IMG/VR virus record: IMGVR_UViG_3300020180_000065
Location: 1 to 35,368 of that record
Direction: 5' to 3' (one strand)
From: a virus
Length of the DNA: 35,368 nt
Shown here one piece after another: positions 16,701 through 24,631 of this stretch; the stretch's first letter is position 1, and the number at the start of each line of letters is the position of its first letter. A program made the translations under genes and the position numbers. Below the pieces are notes generated by a model that saw only the letters and a program-made list of their open reading frames with translations, had not been told where the DNA came from and made no database searches.

Positions 16701-16859
16701 GCGTCGCAAAAAGGCCAGTTTTTCAGTGTCGTGATTGCCGATGCGTCGACTGGCGCCGCGGACAACGGCGCGGGTCTGACGCTGCGAAGCATCGCGAGCG
16801 AAGTCGCAGTGGATGGGAAACTCGCACGGCAGCTTCGGACTTCAGACAAAAACGCGTGA
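13779..16859 (+). CDS. Tail nozzle / stabilisation protein
   Basis: This 1026-residue, almost entirely beta-stranded protein starts at the ATG overlapping the adaptor stop. Its beginning (PITGGIDLDSDPLLSPRPQA then LTNVHYDRIGSLTKRVGTT) and the later IWFSKPFVKGDGYGFNEAIT and FGSLGELLAVFKSTATYVFA are typical of podovirus nozzle proteins (tail tube B or P22 gp10-like beta-propellers). These begin with a G-x-D segment and report gene start-like RPG/KR repeats. It should form the hexameric tip of the tail that contacts fibres and closes the DNA channel. It is longer than many relatives, with Thr/Ala/Gly-rich beta repeats at about 150-400 that may be an inserted domain. Confidence 0.82.
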   Translation: MPQWQTIPIPITGGIDLDSDPLLSPRPQALTNVHYDRIGSLTKRVGTTCITGTSVTPNQRIGGARPPDASGNCPTPETLCTYKGRLLRIGNGELDALGDPSSSTPWSFRDYVSECVIDTRTIAAATRGAASGYGVHASSAVIGNVRMTVWNNANLELQYSLERLDTGAVIGTGIVSGSGGTANLVISCKVVADPTNNLFGIFFGALTNALAVTGIRMTTCHALTLAFGTTTTLALGTLAFTAFDVDLNVANQWVVVYELAAGANRIQVRTVNASYTLGTATTLGAAHTNITNFSIRVTSARVWLVYNHTDGGATLTSRGWTLTVPLVALVGPVSLGSAPYVTSGPNRIAIQELASGSAYFAATYNGTTSFAQLTTSLVASGTIAYSYLNVVSRPFEDLTAGRVYCWTHNVHSIQGSYFLLDMGNGLAATTPTKQHRIVAIAGPGKLATPNADRYSVNWQIVGDVVATSRAYTLPVLFNLSSEVNFTIKDSQIALVTADFADIKRHTVETPDHLLFSGGLMQAFDGSTVFELGFAYPPDMAVPIAFTQAATGSLTLLSTYGIRFTYAWTDAQGNRHRSAPSVARSTLLTGANNRIQGTAPTLQITNKYNGNDELLSDVVVEVWRTAANGATYYLDSVVANNRGIPTVTFDATQSDVLLTAREILYTTGGELDNIIPSGPRAIAYHQNAIVLAGEDGTIWFSKPFVKGDGYGFNEAITLDPFEGGSPVAFGSLGELLAVFKSTATYVFAGQLPAANGASSLSLPQYVQSDSGCVDPRSVVSWGEGIGFMSGAEVQLLTRSLQIAPIGHRILPLIGEGAGITSAVLIPHSNQIRLTGTSTVAFDYDYRSGNAGDPCWTTGTYYNGAGTGTAQTIPSACLYQGLWTRIQTDGRVFQEVLTDFWDRQGSTKDWVPIGVTLPILAMASLAGYGRMRSVGFVGTASACNVILTVTKDGGAYLATTNATLACSAFASKRVHLASQKGQFFSVVIADASTGAADNGAGLTLRSIASEVAVDGKLARQLRTSDKNA

Positions 16860-16872
16860 GGAGGAAAATATC

Positions 16873-18144
16873 ATGGGACTCACGAAACTTGGACCGGACG
16901 GGCGACCCTCACTCAGTGACGAGTGGACGACGAAAACAGCGTCGGATAACCGCGGTTATAACAACCGCGTCAACGAAGAAATCGGCCAAGGCCAGACGCA
17001 ATGGCAGGTTGATAACAATCGTGGGCAACTAGGCCGCGGACTTGCGACTGGCGGCGACCCCTACCTGCAAAGCGTGCTTGGCCAAGCGGAGGCGGTCGGC
17101 GCCGCATCGGGCGACGCCGGTTACCACGGCATCAAAGAGGGCGCGTTCCAAGGCATGGCGCAAGACGCGCAAGGCCGCGGCGCTAACTTCGCGGACTACG
17201 GCCAAGCGGATCAGTCGCGTGACCTCGGGATGCAAGCTCGCGGTTCGCTTGTCGACGCCTTGAGTCTGCAGCGAAATGCAGCGATGGGCCTTGGCCCAAG
17301 CGCCGCGCAGTCACAGCTTCAGATGGGCACCGACGCAGCCGCACGCCAAGCGATGGCGCAAGCCGCATCGGCACGAGGCGGCATGGCACGAGCCGGTGCG
17401 CAACGCATGGGAGCGATGCAAGCGGGCGACGCAACGCAGAATGCAGCGGCCGGTGCGGCTTCGTTGCGTGCGCAGGAAATGAACCAGGCGATGGGGCAAT
17501 ACGGGCAATTCTCTGATGCGCTTCGTGGCCGTGATTTGCAAGCGCAGGGCATGGACGCGGCGCAGTCGCAGTTCCAAGCGCAGCAAGCGCAAGGCGCTCG
17601 CAACGCGAACGATCAGATGTCGCTCGGGTTGCAAGGCATGGGTCAAAAAGCGTCGCTCGCGCAGCAGATGGCGGACTTGCAAAAGCAGCAGAATTTCCAA
17701 TCCAACTTCCATCAGTCCCAAACGCACAAGAACGCTACGGACGCTGCCGCCGCGGGCGCCTCGCAAGGCGAAGGTGCGAGCAAGACGAACACCGCGATGG
17801 GCGTCGCGAGCACGATTCTGTCCATGGCTCCCATGCTGTTCGCGGCATCGGATGAGCGTCTGAAGACCAACGTTGAAGACGGCTCAAAGGACGTTCGCTC
17901 GTTCCTCGATGCGATCGGAACGCACAAATACGACTACAAGAACGACGCGTACGGCGAGCCCGGAAAGCACGTGTCCGTCATGGCGCAGGAGCTCGAGAAA
18001 ACCGAGCTTGGAAAACGCGCGGTCATCGACACGCCGATTGGAAAAGTTGTGAACTACGGGAAACTTTTGCCAACAACGGTCGCTGCGCAAGCGGACTTGC
18101 ACAAGCGCCTGAAGGCTCTCGAGCACAAGCTTTTTGCTGCGTAA
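16873..18144 (+). CDS. Virion protein with C-terminal S74 (intramolecular chaperone) domain
   Basis: This 423-residue protein starts at the ATG after GAGGAGGAAAATATC, the best ribosome site in the late operon. Residues 1-320 are Gln/Ala/Gly/Met-rich and helical (SAAQSQLQMGTDAAARQAMA, DAAQSQFQAQQAQGARNAND), as in ejection or internal virion proteins. From about 326 the sequence SDERLKTNVE, then HKYDYKN, then GKHVSVMAQELEKTELGKRA and VVNYGKLLPTTVAAQADLHK is a peptidase S74 domain. The Ser of SDERLK is where such domains cut themselves off. S74 domains normally end tailspikes and fibres, where they trimerise the chain, so joining one to a helical ejection-like body is unusual. Confidence 0.82.
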   Translation: MGLTKLGPDGRPSLSDEWTTKTASDNRGYNNRVNEEIGQGQTQWQVDNNRGQLGRGLATGGDPYLQSVLGQAEAVGAASGDAGYHGIKEGAFQGMAQDAQGRGANFADYGQADQSRDLGMQARGSLVDALSLQRNAAMGLGPSAAQSQLQMGTDAAARQAMAQAASARGGMARAGAQRMGAMQAGDATQNAAAGAASLRAQEMNQAMGQYGQFSDALRGRDLQAQGMDAAQSQFQAQQAQGARNANDQMSLGLQGMGQKASLAQQMADLQKQQNFQSNFHQSQTHKNATDAAAAGASQGEGASKTNTAMGVASTILSMAPMLFAASDERLKTNVEDGSKDVRSFLDAIGTHKYDYKNDAYGEPGKHVSVMAQELEKTELGKRAVIDTPIGKVVNYGKLLPTTVAAQADLHKRLKALEHKLFAA

Positions 18145-18152
18145 TTAGCCAG

Positions 18153-18174
18153 CTAACGGCCGCGCCCGTGCATG
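18153..18174 (+). promoter_or_regulatory. Start-associated sequence, copy 5
   Basis: CTAACG, 13 bases (GCCGCGCCCGTGC), then ATG at 18172. The motif lies in the short gap after the S74 gene and is separate from its stop codon. Confidence 0.7.
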
Positions 18175-20004
18175 GGCGTACTCTCTCCTGCCGACGCGGC
18201 CGCACTCCAAGCTAAGGGGCTAATTAACCCGCAGACAGCGGCGCAGTTTGGGCCCGCAGCGACACCAACAGCATCATCGGCGCCTGGGCTTCCGGCAAGT
18301 CAGTACGCGGGCATTGACTCCCGTGATTACGGCAAACTGAATGCGACAATCCCACAAGCGGGCCTCGCAGATGGCCTCGGGCGTCTTCTGGGCGTTGGCG
18401 AAACGGAAGGGTTTCAAAATAACGTTGCCAAGTACGAGGCCACGCAACGAGCTCTTAAGGAGCAGAACGCGAATACAGGCGCCGCTATCGATGCAGGCGC
18501 ACGCGACAATCCTTCGTTCGGCGTTCTTGCGACGCCCGATGGTCGCTCGCCCATCAACCCGAATAAAGCTGCTGACATCGACAAGGCCTCTCGCGCTGGA
18601 ACGCCGTTGCCTAGCAGCGTCGCAGGTTCGGCGCCTCTGCACCTGGCATCGGAGCCGGAGCCGGAGCTGCGGGTTGGCGGTGGGCCCGGTGGTAGTGGCG
18701 GCGGCAAACCGATGCAGGACCCACGTCTCGCCGGTCTCGAGCGCGACAAGCAACTTGGCGAGCAAGAAATTCGCAACATCGGCCAGCAACGCGTCAACGC
18801 GCAGGACGCCGCAGACGCAGAGTTCCAGTCGCGCGAGGCGTACCAAACGCGCATGCAGGCGAACGATTTCGCCGCGCAGCAAAAGCGCGACGCGGAAGCC
18901 GCCAGCATCGACAAGCAAGTCGGCACCATCAAAGGCGCGGTCGACGACTACAAAAACTCGAAGGTCGACGGCGCGAAGTATTGGAAAGACGCCGGAGTGC
19001 TCGGAAGCATTCTCGGCGTTCTTGGTGCGGCCATTGGCGGCGGCCTCGCAGCTCGCACGGGCGGTCCAAACCAGGCGCTCGCGTTTATGGAGCGCCAGAT
19101 TGACAAAAATATCCGCCAGCAAGAATCCGCCATCGACCGCAAGGGCAAGAACGCCGAAATGCAGCGGTCGCTACTCGGTGACATGCGCAACGTCACGCAG
19201 TCGAACGAGGCAGCTCGCCAAGCGGCGCGGCAAAAGATCTACGGTGACATGATCGACAACCTCGAGACGATGAAAGCCAAGAACAAGGGTCCCGAAGCGC
19301 AGGCGAAAGCCGATGCGATGATTGGCGACATCCAAGCGAAGATGAGCGCAGCGCAGACGGGCGTGCAGACGACGCTAATGAAAGAACATCAGGCGCGAGC
19401 AGCAGCCGGCGCGGCGCAACAGTACGCGCATCACCGCGACGATGTGAAAGACCAGCAAACCACCGCAGAGATACGCATCAAAGCGACGGAAGCAGGCGCA
19501 AAAGCGAACGAGAACGGCGGCGGTTCCGTTCCGGTGTTTGGCCAAGATGGGCAGCCGATGCGCGATGCATCAGGCGCCGTCGTCACGACCAGGGCGCTTT
19601 CCAAGGACGACGCCATCAAGCTCAAAGACTCCGGCGAAGCGTATGCGGACATGAAGCAGGGCCTCGAGCGCCTCAAGAATCTCCGCACTGAGTTCGGTCA
19701 CGAGACGTTCAACACGCAGGGCGCGGAGTCGATGAAGTCTGTTGCTGCTGGCTTGCGCCTGCGACTCAAAGACCTTCAAAAGCTCGGCGCTCTCAGTGGT
19801 TCAGACTACGACATGCTCGACTCGCAAATCCCCAAAGACCCAAGCTCAAACTGGACGGACGGGTCGGTTATCAACACGCTGAATGAGGTGGGCCGTCGCG
19901 TTGACGCTTCGTACCAAAACTCGCTCGATCAGCGCACGAAGGGCGCGCCGAATGTGACGCAAAACCGGCAGTCGCAAAACCTCGGCTTCACCGGAAAGAA
20001 GTAA
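18172..20004 (+). CDS. Internal virion / DNA ejection protein
   Basis: This 610-residue protein has a Pro/Ala/Ser-rich start, then long charged helices rich in Ala, Gln and Lys (EIRNIGQQRVNAQDAADAEF, MQANDFAAQQKRDAEAASID). A short hydrophobic glycine zipper follows at about 280-297 (VLGSILGVLGAAIGGGLAAR), with further helices after it. The length, helical character and one membrane-insertion-like segment suggest one of the proteins that podoviruses store in the head and eject to form a channel across the envelope. No enzymatic motif was seen. It starts at the ATG 13 bases after CTAACG and its stop overlaps the next start (TAATG). Confidence 0.7.
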   Translation: MGVLSPADAAALQAKGLINPQTAAQFGPAATPTASSAPGLPASQYAGIDSRDYGKLNATIPQAGLADGLGRLLGVGETEGFQNNVAKYEATQRALKEQNANTGAAIDAGARDNPSFGVLATPDGRSPINPNKAADIDKASRAGTPLPSSVAGSAPLHLASEPEPELRVGGGPGGSGGGKPMQDPRLAGLERDKQLGEQEIRNIGQQRVNAQDAADAEFQSREAYQTRMQANDFAAQQKRDAEAASIDKQVGTIKGAVDDYKNSKVDGAKYWKDAGVLGSILGVLGAAIGGGLAARTGGPNQALAFMERQIDKNIRQQESAIDRKGKNAEMQRSLLGDMRNVTQSNEAARQAARQKIYGDMIDNLETMKAKNKGPEAQAKADAMIGDIQAKMSAAQTGVQTTLMKEHQARAAAGAAQQYAHHRDDVKDQQTTAEIRIKATEAGAKANENGGGSVPVFGQDGQPMRDASGAVVTTRALSKDDAIKLKDSGEAYADMKQGLERLKNLRTEFGHETFNTQGAESMKSVAAGLRLRLKDLQKLGALSGSDYDMLDSQIPKDPSSNWTDGSVINTLNEVGRRVDASYQNSLDQRTKGAPNVTQNRQSQNLGFTGKK

Positions 20005-22415
20005 TGGCGCTTCCGGCCGCCACCTCGGCAGACGCCATCCTGAACGGCACGGGCGTTACCAGCGACGCGCTCACTGGCATCATGGCCGGAGCTCCCGCGG
20101 CCGCGCCTGGTGTTGCTCCGCTCACGATGCCCGTAGCCACCCCAGGCGTAGCGGGCCCCGCTACTCCGCCCATTCTGAGCGGCAAGACCATCTCCGTGAT
20201 CAATCCCGATGGCAAACCGGGCGAGGTGCCTGAGGAGAATATCCAGCGCGCTCTCCAGCTCGGCTACACGCTCGATACGCCTGAGAACGCAGCAGTGCGT
20301 GAGTACGTCGACGAGCGCAAAGGCCTGTCGGGAGCCGCTCAAGTCGCGCTCACGTCGTTCGCGAACCAGGCGCTTTTTGGCGTCCCGGAAATTATCCAAA
20401 ACAAAACCGGCTCGTCGCTCGAGGTCGCAAAACGCGAAGCGCTCGCAAAAGAACACGAATTTGCACAAGGTGTCGGTGGAGTTTCCGGATTCGGCGCATC
20501 GCTATTCGTAGGCGGGCCACTCTTCAAGGCTGGAGCAAAGGCCGGCGCTCTCGCCGAGCAAGCTGTTACACGTGGCCTTGCGGGTCGCCTCGCAGCGGAA
20601 GGTGTCGGCGACGTAGCGGCGCAGTCCCTCGCTCGTACGCTCGTTCAGAAGACAGCCGCGAGCGCCGCCAAGATGGGCGTGGAAGGTGCCACGGTCGCAG
20701 CGCCTCAGGCCATCACGGAAGCCGCGCTAGGCGACCCGGAGCAAGCCGCAGAGGCGCTCCTGTTCGGAGCCGGAGCAGGCGCAGCACTGGGCGTGGTGGG
20801 TGGTGGAGCAAAGGAACTTTTCTCCCGCGCCGTAAAGAAAGCTGGCGGCGCAGGTATCGCGCTCGAGAAGTACGCCGACGAGCAAGCGCTGAAATCGCTC
20901 GACCCGCTGAAGAAGATTTCCGATCGCCTTTCTGAGATTCCCGAAGCTGGCCGCACGCTCCGAGAGCTTGGCCTTACACGGCAAGTGAACGAAGATTTTG
21001 CAAACCTCGCGACGCGCGCGAAGTCCGCGAAAGGCGATGTCGGCGGCCGCATCGATGAGATTTACGGCGAGGTAAAAACGGGATTTAGCGGCGAGGCCAT
21101 GACGGAGAAACTCCGAAATGACATCCTGACGCCGCTCGCGGACAAGGTTGGTTACGCAGGCCACGCGAAGAAGGTCAGTGCGTACATCGATGACTTTGCT
21201 GACAAATACGGCGCTCGTGAAGTGAACGCGCAGGAGCTCGTGCAGGTTCGTCGAGACCTCGATGGGCTCATCTACGGCGAGCGTATGCCCGGCCCCGAGC
21301 AGATCGACAAGCAGTACAAGGCTGCGCGCGACATCTTCAAGGACGTTCTCGATTCGCGCGTGGAATCGGAACTCGGCGCCGAGAAACTGAGCGAGCTCAA
21401 GAAACTAAACAATCAATTTCGCGTTGCAGTGCTCGTCGACAAGGCGGCCGAACAGAACGTAGGCCGCGCCATCTCGAACCGCACGAACAGCCTCACGGAT
21501 TACATGCTCGGCGGCGCGCAGAGCGTTACCGGGGCAACCGTAGGCGGCGCGCTCGGCGGCCCCATTGGCGGACTCGTAGGCGGTGGTGTCAGCCAGCTCG
21601 TCGGCATGATGGGCAACAAATACCTGCGCTCGAATTACAACTCGATCGCCTCGTCGGCGGCTGAGAAGCTCGGGCTTTTATTCACCGAACAGACGATGCG
21701 AAAGGCCGCTCTCGAAGCGGACCGCATTCCTTCCGTGCTCGAGTCGCTTGCATCGCAGAAAACCTTCGTGAGCGGCGCTCGTAGCTCCCCCGACGGCCAT
21801 CTCGAAGCCATCTTCGGCACCAAAGAATACCAGGCGATCGCCGACAAGCTTTCGGCTGCGATGGCGAATCCCGAGTCGTTCGCAACGGAAGTGGGCAAAG
21901 TCTCCGCGGGCATCGCGGATGGTGGCGCGCCAGGTATCGCTAAGGCCTATACGCAAAAGCAAATCGACGCGCTGCAGTACCTGCATGATGCGCTACCGAA
22001 GCCGTCAGCGCCGCGCGATGCGTTTGCCAAAGCAGCACCATGGGCGCCGACCAAGAGCGAATGGGCGGACTTCTCAAGGCGTGCAGAGACCGTCTTGAAC
22101 CCCTACGTGGTATTTGACCGAATCGCAGATGGGACGCTCTCGCGGGCGCATCTCGAGTCGCTCGAGCGCGTCTACCCCAAGCTTCTAGAAGACGTCCAAA
22201 AGCGCATTGTTGAAGAATCCGCCCGGAAGAATCCTCCCGTGCTCGACTACGCCCAGCGCGCATCGATTCGGCTGCTCATGGGCGACGTTGCAAAGCCGCA
22301 AAATTGGCAGGCGACGTTCTCCGCTGGGCCCTCGGCTGCCGCACCTCGCGGTGGCAAAACCAGCAAAACTACAGGGCCTTTTGCGGCCACGGATATCCAG
22401 AGGATCACCGGCTAA
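20004..22415 (+). CDS. Large internal virion / ejection protein
   Basis: This 803-residue protein follows the other ejection protein with a one-base overlap. It has a low-complexity Ala/Pro N-terminus, several glycine-rich hydrophobic stretches (GGVSGFGASLFVGGPLFKAG, EALLFGAGAGAALGVVGGGA, ATVGGALGGPIGGLVGGGVS) and long charged helices between them. The repeated amphipathic or hydrophobic blocks are what a membrane-penetrating ejection protein needs. No lytic transglycosylase motif was found, in contrast with T7 gp16. It ends GPFAATDIQRITG, and its stop codon is part of the next CTAACG element. Confidence 0.7.
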   Translation: MALPAATSADAILNGTGVTSDALTGIMAGAPAAAPGVAPLTMPVATPGVAGPATPPILSGKTISVINPDGKPGEVPEENIQRALQLGYTLDTPENAAVREYVDERKGLSGAAQVALTSFANQALFGVPEIIQNKTGSSLEVAKREALAKEHEFAQGVGGVSGFGASLFVGGPLFKAGAKAGALAEQAVTRGLAGRLAAEGVGDVAAQSLARTLVQKTAASAAKMGVEGATVAAPQAITEAALGDPEQAAEALLFGAGAGAALGVVGGGAKELFSRAVKKAGGAGIALEKYADEQALKSLDPLKKISDRLSEIPEAGRTLRELGLTRQVNEDFANLATRAKSAKGDVGGRIDEIYGEVKTGFSGEAMTEKLRNDILTPLADKVGYAGHAKKVSAYIDDFADKYGAREVNAQELVQVRRDLDGLIYGERMPGPEQIDKQYKAARDIFKDVLDSRVESELGAEKLSELKKLNNQFRVAVLVDKAAEQNVGRAISNRTNSLTDYMLGGAQSVTGATVGGALGGPIGGLVGGGVSQLVGMMGNKYLRSNYNSIASSAAEKLGLLFTEQTMRKAALEADRIPSVLESLASQKTFVSGARSSPDGHLEAIFGTKEYQAIADKLSAAMANPESFATEVGKVSAGIADGGAPGIAKAYTQKQIDALQYLHDALPKPSAPRDAFAKAAPWAPTKSEWADFSRRAETVLNPYVVFDRIADGTLSRAHLESLERVYPKLLEDVQKRIVEESARKNPPVLDYAQRASIRLLMGDVAKPQNWQATFSAGPSAAAPRGGKTSKTTGPFAATDIQRITG

Positions 22416-22433
22416 CGCGCCCGCCAGGGCATG
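22412..22433 (+). promoter_or_regulatory. Start-associated sequence, copy 6
   Basis: CTAACG, 13 bases (CGCCCGCCAGGGC), then ATG at 22431. GCCC and GGGC around GCCA give the clearest small hairpin of the set. Confidence 0.7.
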
Positions 22434-22808
22434 CGGACAACGAACTTTCCGATCCAGATAAGCGGCGCCAACTTCAACCTCGCGAGTTCGCAAAACAGCG
22501 ACCCTATCAACTGCGACTACATCGACACGCTGGCCATACAGGCCGTGCTCACGGGAACGTCGCCAACCGGAACGCTGAAGCTGCAGGGCTCGTGCGACGT
22601 CGGCACAAGGACGCTGGACAACAACCCTGCGAACAACGCCGTTACGAACTGGACGGACGTGTCGGGAAGTTCCCAGGCGATTTCAGCGACCGGAAACTAC
22701 ATGTTCAACATTTCCGACATGAGTTGGAAGTGGCTTCGCGTGGTGTGGACGTTTACGTCCGGCACCGGCGCCGCTGTCATAAGGGGCAACGGAAAGTCGA
22801 AAAACTAA
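22431..22808 (+). CDS. Beta-rich virion protein, function unknown
   Basis: This 125-residue protein reads as a beta sandwich (IDTLAIQAVLTGTSPTGTLK, LQGSCDVGTR, YMFNISDMSWKWLRVVWTFT). The pattern of alternating strands with a TGT-LQGS turn is common in small phage tail or capsid-decoration proteins. It is not assigned to a family. Its place between the ejection proteins and a LamG-like fibre suggests a tail or head surface component. The start is set by the CTAACG element. Confidence 0.6.
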   Translation: MRTTNFPIQISGANFNLASSQNSDPINCDYIDTLAIQAVLTGTSPTGTLKLQGSCDVGTRTLDNNPANNAVTNWTDVSGSSQAISATGNYMFNISDMSWKWLRVVWTFTSGTGAAVIRGNGKSKN

Positions 22809-23609
22809 ATGACACTCCAACTGCCGCAGGGCGGTCGTGTCAGCGCAGTGGGCTGGGCCGAACTTCCTCAGGGGCGTCGCGGTAGCGCAACGCAGTGGAG
22901 CGAGGTGCCGGCGGCGTCAGTGTTCTCACCCACTCAGCTCCCGTCGCTCGTCGGTTGGTGGCGCGCGGACCTGGGAATCACCATCGCCACGGGCGTCAGC
23001 GTGTGGGCGAATCAAGTCGCTGGCGACTCAAATAAAGACTTCGTGCAGGCCACGACCGGCTTGCAACCCGTGTACAGTGCATCGGACGCTGCGGGTAACA
23101 ATCAGGCTTCGCTGCAATTCGACGTAGCTGGCGCGTCATCGAAATTTATGCCCGCGCGAGGCGCATGGGCGGCCAATATTTCGCAGCCGCTCACGCTGAT
23201 TATCGTCGCGCTTGAAATCGGTTCTGCTGCTGGTAACCGGTCACTTCTAGACGCACCAGCTGGGCCGCGTTTGACTCTCAACGTCGCTGGCGCAACCAGT
23301 ATTCCGGGGCTCTTGGGTAGTGCGCTGCTGAACGCGTCGGGAGGCACACTCTTGACGACGCCGAAGATTATTCTCGGTGAGTACAACAACACGACATCCG
23401 CGATTTTTCAAAACTCCGCGACGGTCTCGTCGACCGGCACAATCTCATCGACAAACGCACTCGGCCGTATGGCCGTAGGCGGCCAAGCAAGCGCAGAATT
23501 CCGCGGAAAAGTCTTTGAAATTCTGCTGTGTAATGCGGCCCTTGCGGTCGCGGAAAAGCGCTCTGTCGTCGACTATCTAGCCGCGCGATATGCGCTGACG
23601 GTGACATGA
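22809..23609 (+). CDS. LamG/concanavalin-like tail protein
   Basis: This 266-residue protein starts 1 base after the previous stop. From about residue 45, LPSLVGWWRADLGITIATGV followed by SVWANQ is the usual opening of a concanavalin/LamG-like jelly-roll. LTLIIVALEIGS, KIILGEYNNTTSAIFQNSAT and KVFEILLCNAALAVAEKRSV complete the sheet and the closing helix (VVDYLAARYAL). These domains bind sugars or proteins, so a receptor-binding or decoration role is likely. The N-terminus repeats LPQGGRVSAVGWAELPQGRR, a short internal duplication that may be an attachment peptide. Confidence 0.7.
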   Translation: MTLQLPQGGRVSAVGWAELPQGRRGSATQWSEVPAASVFSPTQLPSLVGWWRADLGITIATGVSVWANQVAGDSNKDFVQATTGLQPVYSASDAAGNNQASLQFDVAGASSKFMPARGAWAANISQPLTLIIVALEIGSAAGNRSLLDAPAGPRLTLNVAGATSIPGLLGSALLNASGGTLLTTPKIILGEYNNTTSAIFQNSATVSSTGTISSTNALGRMAVGGQASAEFRGKVFEILLCNAALAVAEKRSVVDYLAARYALTVT

Positions 23610-23866
23610 TGAAATTGCGCGGAACGAAATCGGACTTGGAAAAGCTAGCTGCTGAAATCGACAGAGTCTCCAAGGTCGCAGAGATTCAGCAAGTTGAAAT
23701 TGGAGGCGGCATCCACGGAGCTCCGCCAGTTCTGACTCGGGGCGTACCCGTGCTGGACGGCGCCGACATGGTTTACGCCGTGGACGAGACGCTAGATGCG
23801 AAGGTCGTAACGGACGCGGTTGCCACGACGAAGGTCGAGGTAGTCGAAGCCGAGCCCGTCAAATGA
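23606..23866 (+). CDS. Small hypothetical protein
   Basis: This 86-residue protein has an ATGA overlap with the preceding gene and another with the next. It begins with a coiled helix (TKSDLEKLAAEIDRVSKVAE), followed by a loop-rich, acidic half (AVDETLDAKVVTDAVATTKV). No family is recognised. Translational coupling places it in the tail and lysis segment. Confidence 0.55.
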   Translation: MMKLRGTKSDLEKLAAEIDRVSKVAEIQQVEIGGGIHGAPPVLTRGVPVLDGADMVYAVDETLDAKVVTDAVATTKVEVVEAEPVK

Positions 23867-24249
23867 ACGAGCACGAGCTGCAGCTTCTCGAGGGCATCAA
23901 CGTGACGATGAACCTCATGCGGCACGAGCAGCAGCGGCAAGGCTCCGAGTCGGCTCGGTTAGGCGTGCGAATGTCAGCGGTAGAGGACCGCCAACGCAAG
24001 CTCGACTCGATAGCGCCACGAGCGCTCCGTGCCGTCTCGGAATCCGTGCAGGAACATGACTCGGAAATGGCCGCGTCTGCCGTTTACATGGACGAGATGC
24101 ATGCGCGTCTTGCTCGCATTGAAGACGCGCAGGCCACGAACGCGAAGGCGTCGAAAGTGTCGCGGCAGAAGATTGCCGCTACGATGACGGTCGCGATTCC
24201 GCTGCTTGTTCGCATCTTCGATTGGGTCGTCACGGCAAGGGGGCACTGA
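23863..24249 (+). CDS. Coiled-coil protein with C-terminal membrane segment
   Basis: This 128-residue protein has an N-terminal heptad-like helix (LQLLEGINVTMNLMRHEQQR), a second coil (SEMAASAVYMDEMHARLARI) and a hydrophobic C-terminal helix (IAATMTVAIPLLVRIFDWVV). A soluble coil anchored by one C-terminal helix could be an inner-membrane lysis regulator. The topology is the reverse of a typical inner-membrane spanin, so it is not called one. It is coupled by ATGA and TGATG overlaps to neighbours in the lysis region. Confidence 0.55.
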   Translation: MNEHELQLLEGINVTMNLMRHEQQRQGSESARLGVRMSAVEDRQRKLDSIAPRALRAVSESVQEHDSEMAASAVYMDEMHARLARIEDAQATNAKASKVSRQKIAATMTVAIPLLVRIFDWVVTARGH

Positions 24250-24425
24250 TGTACCGCGACTATAAAGACCTGTGCAATTTCGCCGCGTGGCTCGTGCTGA
24301 CTGGCGTCGCTACCGCGCTGATTTGGACCGGCAAAGCCCCGTTCTACGCAATGCTCCCTTCGATTACGTGGCTCCTACCGACCGTCGATTGGATGGCTGT
24401 TTTTACACCGAAGGACATGAAATGA
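24249..24425 (+). CDS. Small membrane protein, holin candidate
   Basis: This 58-residue protein starts at the ATG overlapping the previous stop. Two hydrophobic segments (FAAWLVLTGVATALIWTG and FYAMLPSITWLLPTVDWMAV) and a charged C-terminus (TPKDMK) fit a small two-span membrane protein such as a holin. The endolysin lies about 1.9 kb downstream, and a second holin-like gene sits just after it, so which is the true holin is open. Confidence 0.5.
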   Translation: MYRDYKDLCNFAAWLVLTGVATALIWTGKAPFYAMLPSITWLLPTVDWMAVFTPKDMK

Positions 24426-24631
24426 AAAAGTTCGCACTGCCCATCGTCATACTCATCGGCCTTATGATCCCCGAGGCGCTGACTGCATGCGCGTCGGCGA
24501 AGGTCGACCCTCGCGCCGCATCGTTCACGTCGGAGCTCGTGTCATGCGTTGCTGAAGCGGGTACGCGCGAACAGTCGCGCTCATGCCGCGAAGCCGTTGA
24601 AGCGAAGTACGCGGACGGGGGTGCGAAGTGA
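24422..24631 (+). CDS. Small lipoprotein, possible outer-membrane spanin
   Basis: This 69-residue protein has a signal peptide (MKKFALPIVILIGLMIPEAL) and a lipobox (LTAC) near residue 23. The Cys would be lipidated and held in the outer membrane. Only about 46 residues remain after it, with two further Cys (SCVAEAG, SRSCREA) that could form a disulfide. Size, lipidation and position beside membrane genes near the endolysin suggest an o-spanin-like role in outer-membrane disruption. The start overlaps the previous stop (ATGA). Confidence 0.6.
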   Translation: MKKFALPIVILIGLMIPEALTACASAKVDPRAASFTSELVSCVAEAGTREQSRSCREAVEAKYADGGAK

